From positions 173,647 through 237,646 of the forward strand of contig JACIXD010000001.1 of NCBI GenBank assembly GCA_014360645.1: a DNA stretch of 64,000 bases. The letters are read 5' to 3'. Positions 1-8,858 of this stretch are shown one piece after another. Within the stretch, counting starts at the first letter, position 1; each line of letters starts with the position of its first letter. The stretch comes from Actinomycetota bacterium (GTDB lineage: Bacteria > Actinomycetota > Geothermincolia > Geothermincolales > RBG-13-55-18). A program made the position numbers and the translations under genes. Under the pieces are notes generated by a model that worked only from the letters and a program-made list of their open reading frames with translations, ran no database searches and had not been told where the DNA came from.

Positions 1-2
1 AT

Positions 3-2957
3 GCGCGGGCCCTGGCGCAGGCGTTCCCAGCCGCCGCGGCGGCGTTGGAGCCGCTGCGCCTGCGGGTGGACGCGGAGACCGACCTCCAGGAGGCTGCGCG
101 GCGCCTGGCGGAGATGGGCTACAGGAGGGAATATCTCGTGGAGGGGGCGGGGCAGTTCGCGGTGCGCGGGGGCATCCTGGATGTCTTCGACCCTGGCCTC
201 CCGCGACCGGTGAGGGCGGAGTTCTTCGGTGACCGCGTGGAGAGATTACGCTTCTTCAACCCCGCCGACCAGCGCTCCCGCGCCGCCCTGGCGGAGGTGG
301 AGGTCTTCCCCGTGGCGGCGGGGCACGAGGCCGGAGAGGGGGCGCCGCCGCTGCGGCTGCTGGGAGAGGGGGGAGCGGCGGTGGTCTCGCAGCCGCTGGC
401 GGTGCGCGAGAAGCTGCTCGCGTACGGTTCCCCGCCCTCTTTTTCCATGGAGGCGGAGAAAAAGGGGTTCCTCCTGGTGGAGCTCGACCCCCTGGCGGCC
501 CACGCCGCGGGATCCGTCTCCGCCCGCGGGGTCCCCGAGTACCGGGGGCGAGTGGCGGATTTTCTTTCCGACCTGGGGACGGAGCTGGGATCGGGATGGA
601 GGGCGGCGTTCCTCCTCGCTACCCGGGGCAGGCTGGAGCGCATGCGGGAGCTGCTGGTGGAGGAGGGCATACCGGTGCTCACGGAAGGCGAACCCGGGCC
701 GGGGACGGTGCGCCTCGCCGCGCGGGACTGGCCGCGCGGCTTCCGGCTCGAGCGCGCCCGCCTGGCGGTGTACACGGAGGCGGACGTCTTCGGGGGCCTG
801 CGGGTGCGTCCCTCGGTGCCGGCGGCGGGGGGCGGCCGCGCGGTAGAGGGGTGGTGGGACCTGGAGGAGGGGGACTACGTGGTGCACGTGAACCACGGCA
901 TCGCGGTCTACGGGGGCCTGGTGAAGCGCGAGGTCGACGGAGCGGTGCGCGAGTACCTCCTGCTGCGCTACGCGGGCGGGGACTCCCTGTACGTGCCCAC
1001 CGACCGCATCGACCTCGTACACCGCTACGTGGGGGCCGAGAGGCCGGAGATACACCGCCTCTCCAGTCACCACTGGAGGCGCGTCACCCGCAGGGCACGC
1101 TCCGCGGTCAAGGAGATGGCCTTCGACCTGCTCAAGCTGTACGCGGACCGTATGGCGGGCGAGGGCCATGCCTTCTCGCCCGACGACCCCTGGCAGCGGG
1201 AGCTGGAGAGCTCCTTCCCCTACGCGGAGACTCCCGACCAGGAGAAGGCCATAGAGGAGGTGAAGAGGGACATGGAGAGGCCTGTGCCCATGGACCGCCT
1301 GGTCTACGGTGACGTGGGTTACGGTAAGACGGAGGTGGCGGTGCGCGCCGCCTTCAAGGCGGTGATGGACGGCAAACAGGTGGCGGTGCTGGTGCCCACC
1401 ACCGTGCTGGCCCAGCAGCACGAGAGGACCTTTCGAGAGCGCTTCGCGCCCTTTCCCGTGCGCGTGGAGACCCTCACCCGCTTCCGCGCCCCTGGGGAGC
1501 AGAGGGAGATCCTGGAAAGAGTGGCCTCGGGGGAGGTGGACGTGGTCATCGGCACCCACCGCCTGCTGCAGGAGGACGTAAGCATGGCGGACCTGGGACT
1601 GGTGATCGTGGACGAGGAACACCGCTTCGGGGTGGCGCAGAAGGAGCGCCTCAAGGCCCTGCGGCGCAGCGTGGACGTGCTCACCCTCACCGCCACCCCC
1701 ATCCCCCGCACCCTGCAGATGTCCCTTTCAGGCATCCGGGACCTCAGCGTCATCGACACCCCCATCGCCGAGCGGCACGCGGTGATCACCTCCGTAGGGC
1801 CCTACGACGACGACCTGGTGCGGGAGGCCGTCCGCGCCGAGCTCGAGCGTTCCGGGCAGGTCTTCTACGTCCACAACCGCGTGCGCACCATTGAGCGTGC
1901 GGCGCGGCATGTGCGCGAGCTGGTCCCCGAGGCGCGGGTGCTGGTGGGCCACGGCCAGATGAAGGAGAGGAAGCTGGAGGCGGTGATGGACGATTTCATC
2001 GCCGGGCGCGCCGACGTGCTGGTGTGCACCACCATCGTGGAGTCGGGCTTGGACCTCCCCAACGTCAACACCCTCATCGTGGACGGGGCGGAGAACCTGG
2101 GGCTATCCCAACTCTACCACCTGAGGGGGAGGGTGGGGCGCGGCAGCCGCCAGGCCTACGCCTTCTTCCTCTTCCGCGAGGGAAGAGCCATGAGCGAGGG
2201 GGCCCTGCAGCGCCTCAAGGTGATACGGGACTTCTCCGAGCTGGGATCCGGCCTCAGGGTGGCCATGAAAGACCTCGAGATCAGGGGGGCCGGCAACCTG
2301 TTGGGTCCTGAGCAGCACGGGCATGTGGAGGCGGTGGGGTTCGAGCTCTACTGCCGCATGCTCGCAGACGCCGTGGACGAGCTGCGCGGAGCGGTGCGCG
2401 CCCGCCCCTCCGAGGTCACCATCGACCTGCCCCTGCGCGCCTTCGTGGCCGCGGAATACGTCTCGCGCACCTCGCGCCGGGTGGAGATCTACCACCGCCT
2501 GGGGGAGGCGGGGTCGCAGGCGGAGGTCGATTCCCTGGCCGGGGAGGTGCGCGACCGCTACGGTCCGCCGCCCCCGGAGGTGGAGAACCTCTTCGGGGTG
2601 GCGCTACTGCGCCTGGCATGCATGGCCGCGGGTGTGCGCGAGGTGGCGCGCGAGCGGGACAACATACTGCTGCGGCTGGGACCGGAGGCGGCTTCGCGGG
2701 CGGGTGAGCTGGTCGCGCTGGCCGCGGGGCCCGGGAAAGCGGGCAGGAGCGGAGCGGGAAGGGGCGAAGAGAAAGAGGCGGCGGCTCCAGATCCCCGCGC
2801 CTGGAAGGAGGCGCGCTACCGCCGCAACCTGCAGGAGCTGGTCCTCTACTTCGAAAGGGGGTCCTGGCCGGCGCGCGGCCGGTCCTACCTGGAAGAGATG
2901 ACCGACCTTCTGGAGGCCTTTGCCGCGAGGGGTTCCCGTGCCGGTTCGCGGGGATGA
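3..2957 (+). CDS. mfd: Transcription-repair coupling factor Mfd, 5' end outside window
   Basis: DNA translocase that removes RNA polymerase stalled at lesions and recruits UvrA. The reading frame is open from base 3, so roughly the first 170 residues of a protein usually near 1150 aa lie upstream; 984 residues are visible. In order: the end of the UvrB-like domain (FAVRGGILDVFD), the RNA-polymerase interaction domain (GDYVVHVNHGIAVYGG, near visible residue 290), helicase Walker A GDVGYGKTE (436-444), DEEH box (537-540), TATPIPRTLQMSL, the GRVGRG arginine-finger motif, and the C-terminal TRCF domain. All motor motifs are intact. It converges on the minus-strand nucleotidyltransferase gene with only 30 bases between stops. 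Confidence 0.97.
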   Translation, partial: ARALAQAFPAAAAALEPLRLRVDAETDLQEAARRLAEMGYRREYLVEGAGQFAVRGGILDVFDPGLPRPVRAEFFGDRVERLRFFNPADQRSRAALAEVEVFPVAAGHEAGEGAPPLRLLGEGGAAVVSQPLAVREKLLAYGSPPSFSMEAEKKGFLLVELDPLAAHAAGSVSARGVPEYRGRVADFLSDLGTELGSGWRAAFLLATRGRLERMRELLVEEGIPVLTEGEPGPGTVRLAARDWPRGFRLERARLAVYTEADVFGGLRVRPSVPAAGGGRAVEGWWDLEEGDYVVHVNHGIAVYGGLVKREVDGAVREYLLLRYAGGDSLYVPTDRIDLVHRYVGAERPEIHRLSSHHWRRVTRRARSAVKEMAFDLLKLYADRMAGEGHAFSPDDPWQRELESSFPYAETPDQEKAIEEVKRDMERPVPMDRLVYGDVGYGKTEVAVRAAFKAVMDGKQVAVLVPTTVLAQQHERTFRERFAPFPVRVETLTRFRAPGEQREILERVASGEVDVVIGTHRLLQEDVSMADLGLVIVDEEHRFGVAQKERLKALRRSVDVLTLTATPIPRTLQMSLSGIRDLSVIDTPIAERHAVITSVGPYDDDLVREAVRAELERSGQVFYVHNRVRTIERAARHVRELVPEARVLVGHGQMKERKLEAVMDDFIAGRADVLVCTTIVESGLDLPNVNTLIVDGAENLGLSQLYHLRGRVGRGSRQAYAFFLFREGRAMSEGALQRLKVIRDFSELGSGLRVAMKDLEIRGAGNLLGPEQHGHVEAVGFELYCRMLADAVDELRGAVRARPSEVTIDLPLRAFVAAEYVSRTSRRVEIYHRLGEAGSQAEVDSLAGEVRDRYGPPPPEVENLFGVALLRLACMAAGVREVARERDNILLRLGPEAASRAGELVALAAGPGKAGRSGAGRGEEKEAAAPDPRAWKEARYRRNLQELVLYFERGSWPARGRSYLEEMTDLLEAFAARGSRAGSRG

Positions 2958-2975
2958 GGCGGTTTCCCTCATCCC
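2951..2975. terminator. Hairpin at the mfd / MNT convergent junction
   Basis: Perfect 9-bp stem GGGATGAGG / CCTCATCCC around a 7-base loop. It overlaps the mfd stop codon and lies 12 bases beyond the end of the convergent gene. Neither side has a T-tract, so this could be a weak bidirectional terminator or an RNA-stabilising hairpin. Confidence 0.35.
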
Positions 2976-2987
2976 GGACCGCGCCCT

Positions 2988-3419
2988 TCAGGAAAAAGAC
3001 CAGTAACCCTCGCCCTTTCTAAGCTCGCCTTTCTCGAGGCGCAGCCTGAAAAGGCGGCGCCTGGCGTCAAAGGTGCCGTCGTCAACCACCGCCGTGCCCT
3101 CGTGCAGGATGTCCCACATCAGGGCGCCCTCCGCGCGGGCGAACTCCTCGGGGGTCAGGGCAACGGGCTCCAGGGCCACGCGGCCGGGCCAGGCTTCCAG
3201 CAGCAGGACGGCGCGGTCGGGTATGGAAAGGGCGCCGAAGTCGGGCGAGATGACCAGGAGGTCGTAATCGCTCTCCTCAAGGGCCTCACCCCTCGCCCGC
3301 GATCCGAAGACCACCACGGAGGCCACGCGCACCTTCTCGCGCAGGGAAGCCAGGAAGCCTTCCAGCAGCGCGCCGTCTATATGTGCTCCCGCACGAAACC
3401 CACTATCCTGTCCCGGCAT
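2988..3419 (-). CDS. MNT-type minimal nucleotidyltransferase (antitoxin-like)
   Basis: 143-residue nucleotidyltransferase of the MNT/KNT superfamily. The signature GSRARGEALEESDYD gives G39-S40, then D51 and D53, the metal-binding pair; a later acidic residue lies in the ALEPVALTPEEF region. In characterised HEPN/MNT pairs the MNT protein neutralises its partner by AMPylating it. The ATG at 3419 is preferred because GGGGAG lies about 9 bases upstream; it overlaps the end of the upstream HEPN gene by 43 bases, implying translational coupling. The open frame continues further upstream without homology. The pair sits between mfd and mazG on the opposite strand, which looks like an insertion into a conserved neighbourhood. 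The function is a family inference. Confidence 0.82.
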   Translation of the reverse strand: MPGQDSGFRAGAHIDGALLEGFLASLREKVRVASVVVFGSRARGEALEESDYDLLVISPDFGALSIPDRAVLLLEAWPGRVALEPVALTPEEFARAEGALMWDILHEGTAVVDDGTFDARRRLFRLRLEKGELRKGEGYWSFS

Positions 3420-3760
3420 TCCTGGAGCTCCCCTATTATCTCCTCGTTGTAGAGGTCGGCGGGCGGCCCTCCCACGCCGTTGGGATAGCGCGAGATGATG
3501 TAATGCCCGTCCAGCTTTCTGCATGCCACGGAGATGGAGGCGGTATCGATCCCCGCTTCCCCCAGCATCCTCGCCATGTGCACGCAGGAATGGGTGCGCG
3601 ACTCCCGGCCCAGTTTGAGGAGCAGGGCTTTCAGGGCTTTCTCAGCCGATTGCTGGAGGTGGAACGCGGAGCCTTCGAACAGGCCCTCCTCAGCCAGGGA
3701 CGCGGCCATGCGCCCGTCCCTTTCCGAGGCCTCCAGCCACCAGCCTATCTCGCGTCTCAT
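3377..3760 (-). CDS. HEPN-domain protein (toxin-like partner of MNT)
   Basis: 127-residue all-helical HEPN protein (PF05168-like). The core AFHLQQSAEKALKALLLK is the family helix, followed by GRESRTHSCVHMARML, which holds the R-x-x-R-x-H cluster where HEPN RNases keep their catalytic arginine and histidine. The start at 3760 has GGTGAGG just upstream; an in-frame upstream start at 3808 has no better site. It is the first gene of a two-gene minus-strand operon with the MNT gene, a HEPN-then-MNT order opposite to the module at 40 kb. It may be a ribonuclease toxin or simply a nucleotide-binding partner; the sequence alone cannot decide. Confidence 0.8.
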   Translation of the reverse strand: MRREIGWWLEASERDGRMAASLAEEGLFEGSAFHLQQSAEKALKALLLKLGRESRTHSCVHMARMLGEAGIDTASISVACRKLDGHYIISRYPNGVGGPPADLYNEEIIGELQECRDRIVGFVREHI

Positions 3761-3840
3761 GTCCTCACCCCCCGGCTCAATTATAGATGCGGCGGCGGGC
3801 GGTGACAAAGAACGGCGGCCATCGGCTTTCCGGTGCCGCC

Positions 3841-3867
3841 TTGCGCAGGGACGGCTGCTGTTAGAAT
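3841..3867 (+). promoter_or_regulatory. Possible promoter for mazG
   Basis: TTGCGC, 15 bases, then TAGAAT (3862-3867), 37 bases before the mazG start. The -10 is good, but the spacing is short and the -35 poor. It lies in the gap between the minus-strand HEPN start and mazG. Confidence 0.3.
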
Positions 3868-3903
3868 AGTGAAAACCGGCGGAAACGCGAGCTCGGGAGA
3901 AGG

Positions 3904-5370
3904 ATGGAGAGAGAGAGTAAGGCGGTGGTCAACGTCCTGGGGCTGGGACCGGGCCCACTGGGCCTTGTCACCCTGGAGACGGCGGAGATGCTGCAGGCCG
4001 CGGAGGAGGTGCTGGTACGCACCTCGCGCCATCCCTGCGTGGAGGAGCTGGCGGCCCGCGGCGTGCGCATGCGCTTCCTGGACCGCCACTACGAGTCGGG
4101 CCGGGAGATGGAAGAGGTTTACGGGTCGGTGGCCCGGGAGGTGGCGGAGGCGGCGCGCGCGCGGGGAGAGGCGTATTACGCAGTGCCCGGGTTCGCCCTG
4201 ATGGCCGAGAGAACGGTGCAGCTCCTCCTCGCCGAGGAGGACCTGGAGGTGCGGGTCCACGGCGCGGTGAGCTTTCTCGAACCGGTGCTGGCGGCCCTAG
4301 GCCTGGACGCCGTGGAGGGCCTGCTGCTCCTGGACGGCGACCGCCTGCTAGCGGAGGGGCACCGCCTCCTCGACCCGCGCATCCCCACCCTCATCGCCCA
4401 GGTGGACAGCCGCCTCAAGGCCTCAGACGTCAAGCTGGAGCTCCTGGAGGTCTATCCCGCCTCGCATCCGGTAACGGTGGTGGGGGCGGCGGGCATGGAG
4501 GAGCCGAGGCTGGTGCGGGCGGCCCTTGAGGAGCTGGACAGGGCGGAGCGCTTCGACCACCTCACCACCCTCTACCTCCCGCCCCTGGAGGAGGGGGAGA
4601 TATTCGATTTCCAGCGCCTTCTTGACGTCGTGGCGCGCCTGAGGGGTCCGGGAGGGTGCCCCTGGGACCGCAGACAGACCCACGCCTCCCTGGCGCGCCA
4701 CATGGTGGAGGAGGCGCACGAGGCGGTGGAGGCCATCAGGGAGGGCGACATGGACCACCTCGCCGAGGAGTTGGGGGACCTCCTCCTGCAGGTGGCCCTG
4801 CACTGCCAGCTGGGGGCGGAGGAGGACGCCTTCGACATCCGGGACACCCTGCGGCTGATCATCGCCAAGCTCCTGCGCCGCCACCCCCACGTCTTCGGGG
4901 AGGTGAAGCTGGACACCGCGGAGGAGGTCATCGCGCGCTGGGAGCGCATCAAGGCGGAGGAGCGCGGGGAGCCCTCGGTGCTGGACGGGGTGGCGGAGGG
5001 ACTGCCCGCCCTCATCTATGCCTTCAAGCTGCAGAGCCGCGCCGCGCGCGTGGGCTTCGACTGGGGCAGAGCCGAGGAGGTGTTGCCCAAGCTGGAGGAG
5101 GAGCTGCGGGAGGTCCAGGAGGTGCTGCGCCGCGGCGAGGGAGACCTGGAGGGGGAGCTGGGGGACATGCTCTTCACCCTGGTGAACGTGTGCCGGCATT
5201 ACCGCGTGGACCCCGAGGTGGCGCTGCGGAGGTCGGCGGCCAAGTTCTCGCGCCGCTTCCGGGAGGTAGAGGAGAGGCTGCGGGCCCAGGGGAGGCGCGT
5301 GGAGGACGCGGACCTGGAGGAACTGGATTCCCTGTGGGAGGCGTCCAAGGAGGAGCCCGGGGAGGCGTGA
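3904..5370 (+). CDS. mazG: Tetrapyrrole methylase / MazG pyrophosphohydrolase fusion
   Basis: 488-residue fusion of YabN type. The N-terminal 220 residues form a SAM-dependent tetrapyrrole (corrin/porphyrin) methylase fold beginning VNVLGLGPGPLGLVT, with YAVPGFALMAERTV in the substrate cleft. Residues about 235-340 are the first MazG domain (GGCPWDRRQTHASL, then EEAHEAVEAI and EELGDLLLQV, the EExxE...ExxD Mg-binding set). A second MazG half carries GELGDMLFTLVNV near the C-terminus. MazG hydrolyses nucleoside triphosphates to monophosphate and PPi, cleaning nucleotide pools; the substrate of the methylase half is unknown. It stands next to mfd as in many Gram-positive genomes, apart from the inserted HEPN/MNT pair. 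Confidence 0.95.
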   Translation: MERESKAVVNVLGLGPGPLGLVTLETAEMLQAAEEVLVRTSRHPCVEELAARGVRMRFLDRHYESGREMEEVYGSVAREVAEAARARGEAYYAVPGFALMAERTVQLLLAEEDLEVRVHGAVSFLEPVLAALGLDAVEGLLLLDGDRLLAEGHRLLDPRIPTLIAQVDSRLKASDVKLELLEVYPASHPVTVVGAAGMEEPRLVRAALEELDRAERFDHLTTLYLPPLEEGEIFDFQRLLDVVARLRGPGGCPWDRRQTHASLARHMVEEAHEAVEAIREGDMDHLAEELGDLLLQVALHCQLGAEEDAFDIRDTLRLIIAKLLRRHPHVFGEVKLDTAEEVIARWERIKAEERGEPSVLDGVAEGLPALIYAFKLQSRAARVGFDWGRAEEVLPKLEEELREVQEVLRRGEGDLEGELGDMLFTLVNVCRHYRVDPEVALRRSAAKFSRRFREVEERLRAQGRRVEDADLEELDSLWEASKEEPGEA

Positions 5371-5417
5371 GGCCGCGCCGGTCCCCGGGAAGGCGGCGCG
5401 ATGAAAGGAGAAGTCCT

Positions 5418-7892
5418 GTGAGAAAGACGATAGCGGCGGTCTTCGCCTCCATGCTGGCTGCCGCCGCCTTCACCTTCGCGGCACCGGGGGCGTCCGCCCT
5501 GCAGGAGACCTACACCTTCGAGGGCTCGGGATGGGGGCACGGGGTGGGCATGTGCCAGTACGGGGCGCGGGGAATGGCCGCGGCCGGTTACGACTACCGG
5601 GGCATCCTCACCTATTATTACCGTGGAACTCAGGTGCAGAGATGGGAGTGCCCTTCCTCCATAAGGGTGGGGCTCCTGGAGGGGCAGTCGGCCGTCCAGC
5701 TGGCCGCCGAGTCAGGATCCTTCACCTTCTTTACCTCGGACGGGGACGTCCCGGGCGGCATCATGACCCCGGGAGGAACCTGGACGGTGGGCGCCGACGA
5801 GCAGGGCCGCTTCTACATCTTGCGCCCGGACGGCACCCGCGTGAACGACTCGGGTTACGGCGGGATGTACAGGCCGCTTTACGTGCGGGGCTCCGGGGAC
5901 GGAGACGTGCTGCGCCTGCCCCAGAACGGCAACCGCGGCGTGAGCCATCTGTCGGCTTACACGCCCCTGGAGCTCAACCTCTACGGCGCCTCCCATCCCT
6001 ATGCCCTGCGCGCCGTCCTCATAAGCTGGTTCGAGACCTACCTCAAGGGTATAGCGGAGGTCCCGGGGAGCTGGCCCCGGGAGGCGGTGAAGGCGCAGGC
6101 GGTGGCGGCGCGCTCCTATGCGGTGCGCAGCATGGGCAAGCACGCCTCCTCCAACTTCGATATCTGCGACGAGACGCACTGCCAGTATTACAAGGGCTCG
6201 GATCAGGAGAAGGACGCGGGCTGGGTGCAGGCGGTGGAGGACACCGCGGGGCAGGTCCTCGCCTACGGAGGCCAGGTCGCCCAGTGTTTCTATTCCGCCT
6301 CCTGCGGGGGGCACACCGACAACAACGAGGACGTGTGGAGAGGGTCCCCCGTGCCCTACCTGCGCGGGGTTCCCTGTCCCTGGTGCGAGGACCCGGGGAA
6401 CAACCCCTTCGCGCGCTGGACGGTGAACTATACCAGGCGGGAGATGGAAAGCCGCCTCAACTCGCGCTCCAGCACCTACGTGGGCACGCTCTACTCCATG
6501 GACCTCTCCGACCGCACCCCCAGCGGGCGGGTGCGTTACGCGGTTTTCACCGGCTCCGCCGGCACGGCGCGCGTCACCGGGGAGCAGCTGCGTTCCTATT
6601 TCAGCCTGCGCTCCGCCATGGTCAACCGCCAGCGGGACAACTTCGACGAGTACATCCTTCTGGCCAACCCCGGCGAGGTTGCGGCGCCGGTCTCGGTGGC
6701 CATGCGCACCCCCGCGGGAGAATCGAAGGAGGCCGCGGTGGAGGTCCCGGCGCGCTCCCGGCGCACCCTGCATGTGGACGACTATTTCTACGGCGAGGAG
6801 GTGTCGGCGACGGTGCAGAGCGACAGGCCGGTGGTGGCGGAGCGCGCCATGTACTTCGATTACCGGGGAATCTACGACGGAGGGTCTTGCGAACACGGGG
6901 CCGTGTCTCCGGCGACGGAATGGTATCTGGCGGAGGGATACACCGCCGGGGGTTTCGATACCTGGGTCCTGGCGTATAACCCCGGGGAGGAGAGCGCCCA
7001 TCTGGTGGTGGACCTGCTGCGCGAGGACGGCCGTAACGGAAGGGTGGAGATGGAGGTGGGCGCCGGCGCCCGCGCGACCCTTTACGTGGACGGGGTGGAG
7101 GGCTTCTCCTCCTGTTCCCTCTCCGCCGCGGTGAGTTCGGACGTCCCCGTGGTGGCGGAGAGGGCGATGTATTTCGAGAGCGAGGGTAGGAGGGGTGGTC
7201 ACGTCGCCCTGGGGGCCCCGCAGCTGTCGCGGGAATGGCTCTTCGCCGAGGGGTACACCGGCGGGTCCTTCGATACCTGGGTGCTGGTGGGAAACCCCGG
7301 CGAAGATACGGCGAGGGTGAGGTTTGACCTCTATGTCCCGGGAGGGGGCGGGAGAACGGTGGAGGCGGAGGTGAAGCCGCGCTCCCGCTACACCCTGCAC
7401 GTGGACGACCACCTTCCCGACGCCGAGGTTGCGGTGCGGGTGGAGAGCGACAGGCCGGTGGTGGCGGAGCGCGCCATGTACTTCGACTACTACGGGAAGC
7501 AGGGGGGCTCATGCGCCCCGGGCACGCCGCAGGCTTCCAGTATCTGGTACCTCGCCGAGGGCTACACCGGCGGCGACTTCGACCAGTACATCCTGGTGGG
7601 GAACCCGGGCGTCGAGACGGCGCGGGTGAGCTTCGCCTTCATGACCCCGGCCGGTTCCGCACAAGCGGTCCTTTTCGACCTGCCTCCCGGGAGCCGCTTC
7701 ACCCTCCACGTGGACGAGCTCTTCCCCTCGGAAGAGGTCTCCGCGGTGGTGGAGGAGACGCAGGGCCGGGGGATAGTGGTGGAGCGGGCCATGTATTTCG
7801 ACTACTTCGGGCGGCGGGGCGGCCACGCGGCCATGGGGGTGACGCAGCCCTCCACCACCTGGTATTTCGCCGAGGGGTACACCGGCGGCTGA
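5418..7892 (+). CDS. Secreted SpoIID/LytB-domain protein with four surface repeats
   Basis: 824 residues from a GTG at 5418 with AAAGGAG 8 bases upstream; a much longer upstream open frame overlaps mazG and is not real. A Sec signal peptide (RKTIAAVFASMLAAAAF) is followed by a SpoIID domain at residues about 30-400: GWGHGVGMCQYGARG, then WPREAVKAQAVAARSYAV, then a Cys-rich part (DICDETHCQYY, SASCGGHTDNN). SpoIID/LytB proteins bind or cleave peptidoglycan or activate amidases. From residue 407 come repeats with period 103-105, marked by WYLAEGYTGG, VGNPG and VVAERAMYFDY, with WYLAEG-type starts at 502, 607, 710 and 815. The protein stops ten residues into a fifth repeat. The repeats resemble DUF5719-like actinobacterial surface modules and recur in two other secreted proteins of this window. 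Confidence 0.88.
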   Translation: MRKTIAAVFASMLAAAAFTFAAPGASALQETYTFEGSGWGHGVGMCQYGARGMAAAGYDYRGILTYYYRGTQVQRWECPSSIRVGLLEGQSAVQLAAESGSFTFFTSDGDVPGGIMTPGGTWTVGADEQGRFYILRPDGTRVNDSGYGGMYRPLYVRGSGDGDVLRLPQNGNRGVSHLSAYTPLELNLYGASHPYALRAVLISWFETYLKGIAEVPGSWPREAVKAQAVAARSYAVRSMGKHASSNFDICDETHCQYYKGSDQEKDAGWVQAVEDTAGQVLAYGGQVAQCFYSASCGGHTDNNEDVWRGSPVPYLRGVPCPWCEDPGNNPFARWTVNYTRREMESRLNSRSSTYVGTLYSMDLSDRTPSGRVRYAVFTGSAGTARVTGEQLRSYFSLRSAMVNRQRDNFDEYILLANPGEVAAPVSVAMRTPAGESKEAAVEVPARSRRTLHVDDYFYGEEVSATVQSDRPVVAERAMYFDYRGIYDGGSCEHGAVSPATEWYLAEGYTAGGFDTWVLAYNPGEESAHLVVDLLREDGRNGRVEMEVGAGARATLYVDGVEGFSSCSLSAAVSSDVPVVAERAMYFESEGRRGGHVALGAPQLSREWLFAEGYTGGSFDTWVLVGNPGEDTARVRFDLYVPGGGGRTVEAEVKPRSRYTLHVDDHLPDAEVAVRVESDRPVVAERAMYFDYYGKQGGSCAPGTPQASSIWYLAEGYTGGDFDQYILVGNPGVETARVSFAFMTPAGSAQAVLFDLPPGSRFTLHVDELFPSEEVSAVVEETQGRGIVVERAMYFDYFGRRGGHAAMGVTQPSTTWYFAEGYTGG

Positions 7893-8039
7893 GCGGCGGA
7901 TCCGAGGGGTCACCCTCGCCGCCCGCGGTCCCGAGGCGGAGCTCGGAGGGATGTGACGTCCGCGGGGGATGGAAAAGACCCTGAAGCGACCATGGCCTCA
8001 TTTGCTTTTTAAGGGGGCGGTGGATTAACTTCTTTAGTT

Positions 8040-8858
8040 ATGAAAGAGTACCTGAGGCGCCTCTTCGAGTACCGCGAGCTGCTGTTCAACCTCACCCGCA
8101 AGGAGGTGAAGGTCAAGTACAAGAACTCGTTCCTCGGTTTCGTGTGGTCGCTGGTCACGCCGCTGATGATGCTGGTGGTCTTCTACGTGGCCTTCGGGAT
8201 CATCTTCAAACTCCGGGCCATGAACATGCGCTACTACGCCTTTTTCCTCATGGCGGGGATCCTGCCCTGGAACTACCTGTCCATCGCCCTCATGCAGGGG
8301 GTGGGCTCGGTGGTCATGAACGGCGACCTGGTGAAGAAGGTCTACTTCCCCCGGGAGGTGCTGCCCCTTTCCTACCTGGGGTCGGCCTCCTTCCATTTCC
8401 TGCTCCAGGAGCTCATGCTCATCGTCTTCCTGCTCACCTTCCGGGTGCCGCTGACGCCCTGGATCCTGGCCTTTCCCCTGCTGGTGATGCTGCAGATGAC
8501 CTTCATCGCCGGGCTGTCGCTGCTGCTCTCGGCGCTGAACGTCTTCTTCCGCGACGTGCAGCATTTCACCGAGATCCTGCTCACGGCGTGGTTCTGGATG
8601 ACCCCGGTGGTCTATCCCGTCTCCTATATCCGCGACAACCTGCCGGCCTGGGCGGTGCGGCTGTACCTGCTCAATCCCATGGCCCACATGGTGATGCTCT
8701 GGCAGCGCATCGTCTATAATTCGCCGGTGAACGGGCCCTCGGCGTACGGGCTCTCCGTCGAGGGCATACTGGGGACGGTGGGGGTGTCCGTGCTCCTGCT
8801 GGTCCTCGGGTACTACGCCTTCTGCCGGCTCGAGGGAAGATTCGCGGAGTTCATCTGA
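8040..8858 (+). CDS. ABC-2 polysaccharide/teichoic-acid export permease (Wzm/TagG type)
   Basis: 272-residue inner-membrane permease with about six hydrophobic segments. The cytosolic N-terminus reads KEYLRRLFEYRELLFNL, then RKEVKVKYKNSFLGFVWSL, the ABC-2 coupling-helix region typical of O-antigen and teichoic-acid exporters; AGILPWNYLS and PVVYPVSYI are further family landmarks. It exports undecaprenyl-linked glycan together with the ATPase that follows, whose ATG overlaps this gene's TGA by one base. No ribosome site precedes the ATG, and a poor promoter-like TTGCTT-N17-TTAACT ends ten bases before it, so a leaderless mRNA is possible. The genes downstream are glycosyltransferases, fitting an ABC-dependent glycan pathway. 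Confidence 0.92.
   Translation: MKEYLRRLFEYRELLFNLTRKEVKVKYKNSFLGFVWSLVTPLMMLVVFYVAFGIIFKLRAMNMRYYAFFLMAGILPWNYLSIALMQGVGSVVMNGDLVKKVYFPREVLPLSYLGSASFHFLLQELMLIVFLLTFRVPLTPWILAFPLLVMLQMTFIAGLSLLLSALNVFFRDVQHFTEILLTAWFWMTPVVYPVSYIRDNLPAWAVRLYLLNPMAHMVMLWQRIVYNSPVNGPSAYGLSVEGILGTVGVSVLLLVLGYYAFCRLEGRFAEFI

Noticed and set aside
4656..5417. Upstream extension of the SpoIID-protein frame through the mazG gene.
   Set aside because: The extension is Gly/Arg-rich shadow of mazG; the signal peptide begins at the GTG at 5418, which has its own ribosome site.
7903..7918. CGAGGG/CCCTCG hairpin after the SpoIID-protein gene as a terminator.
   Set aside because: Stem of only six pairs and no T-tract; such short GC stems are frequent by chance here.
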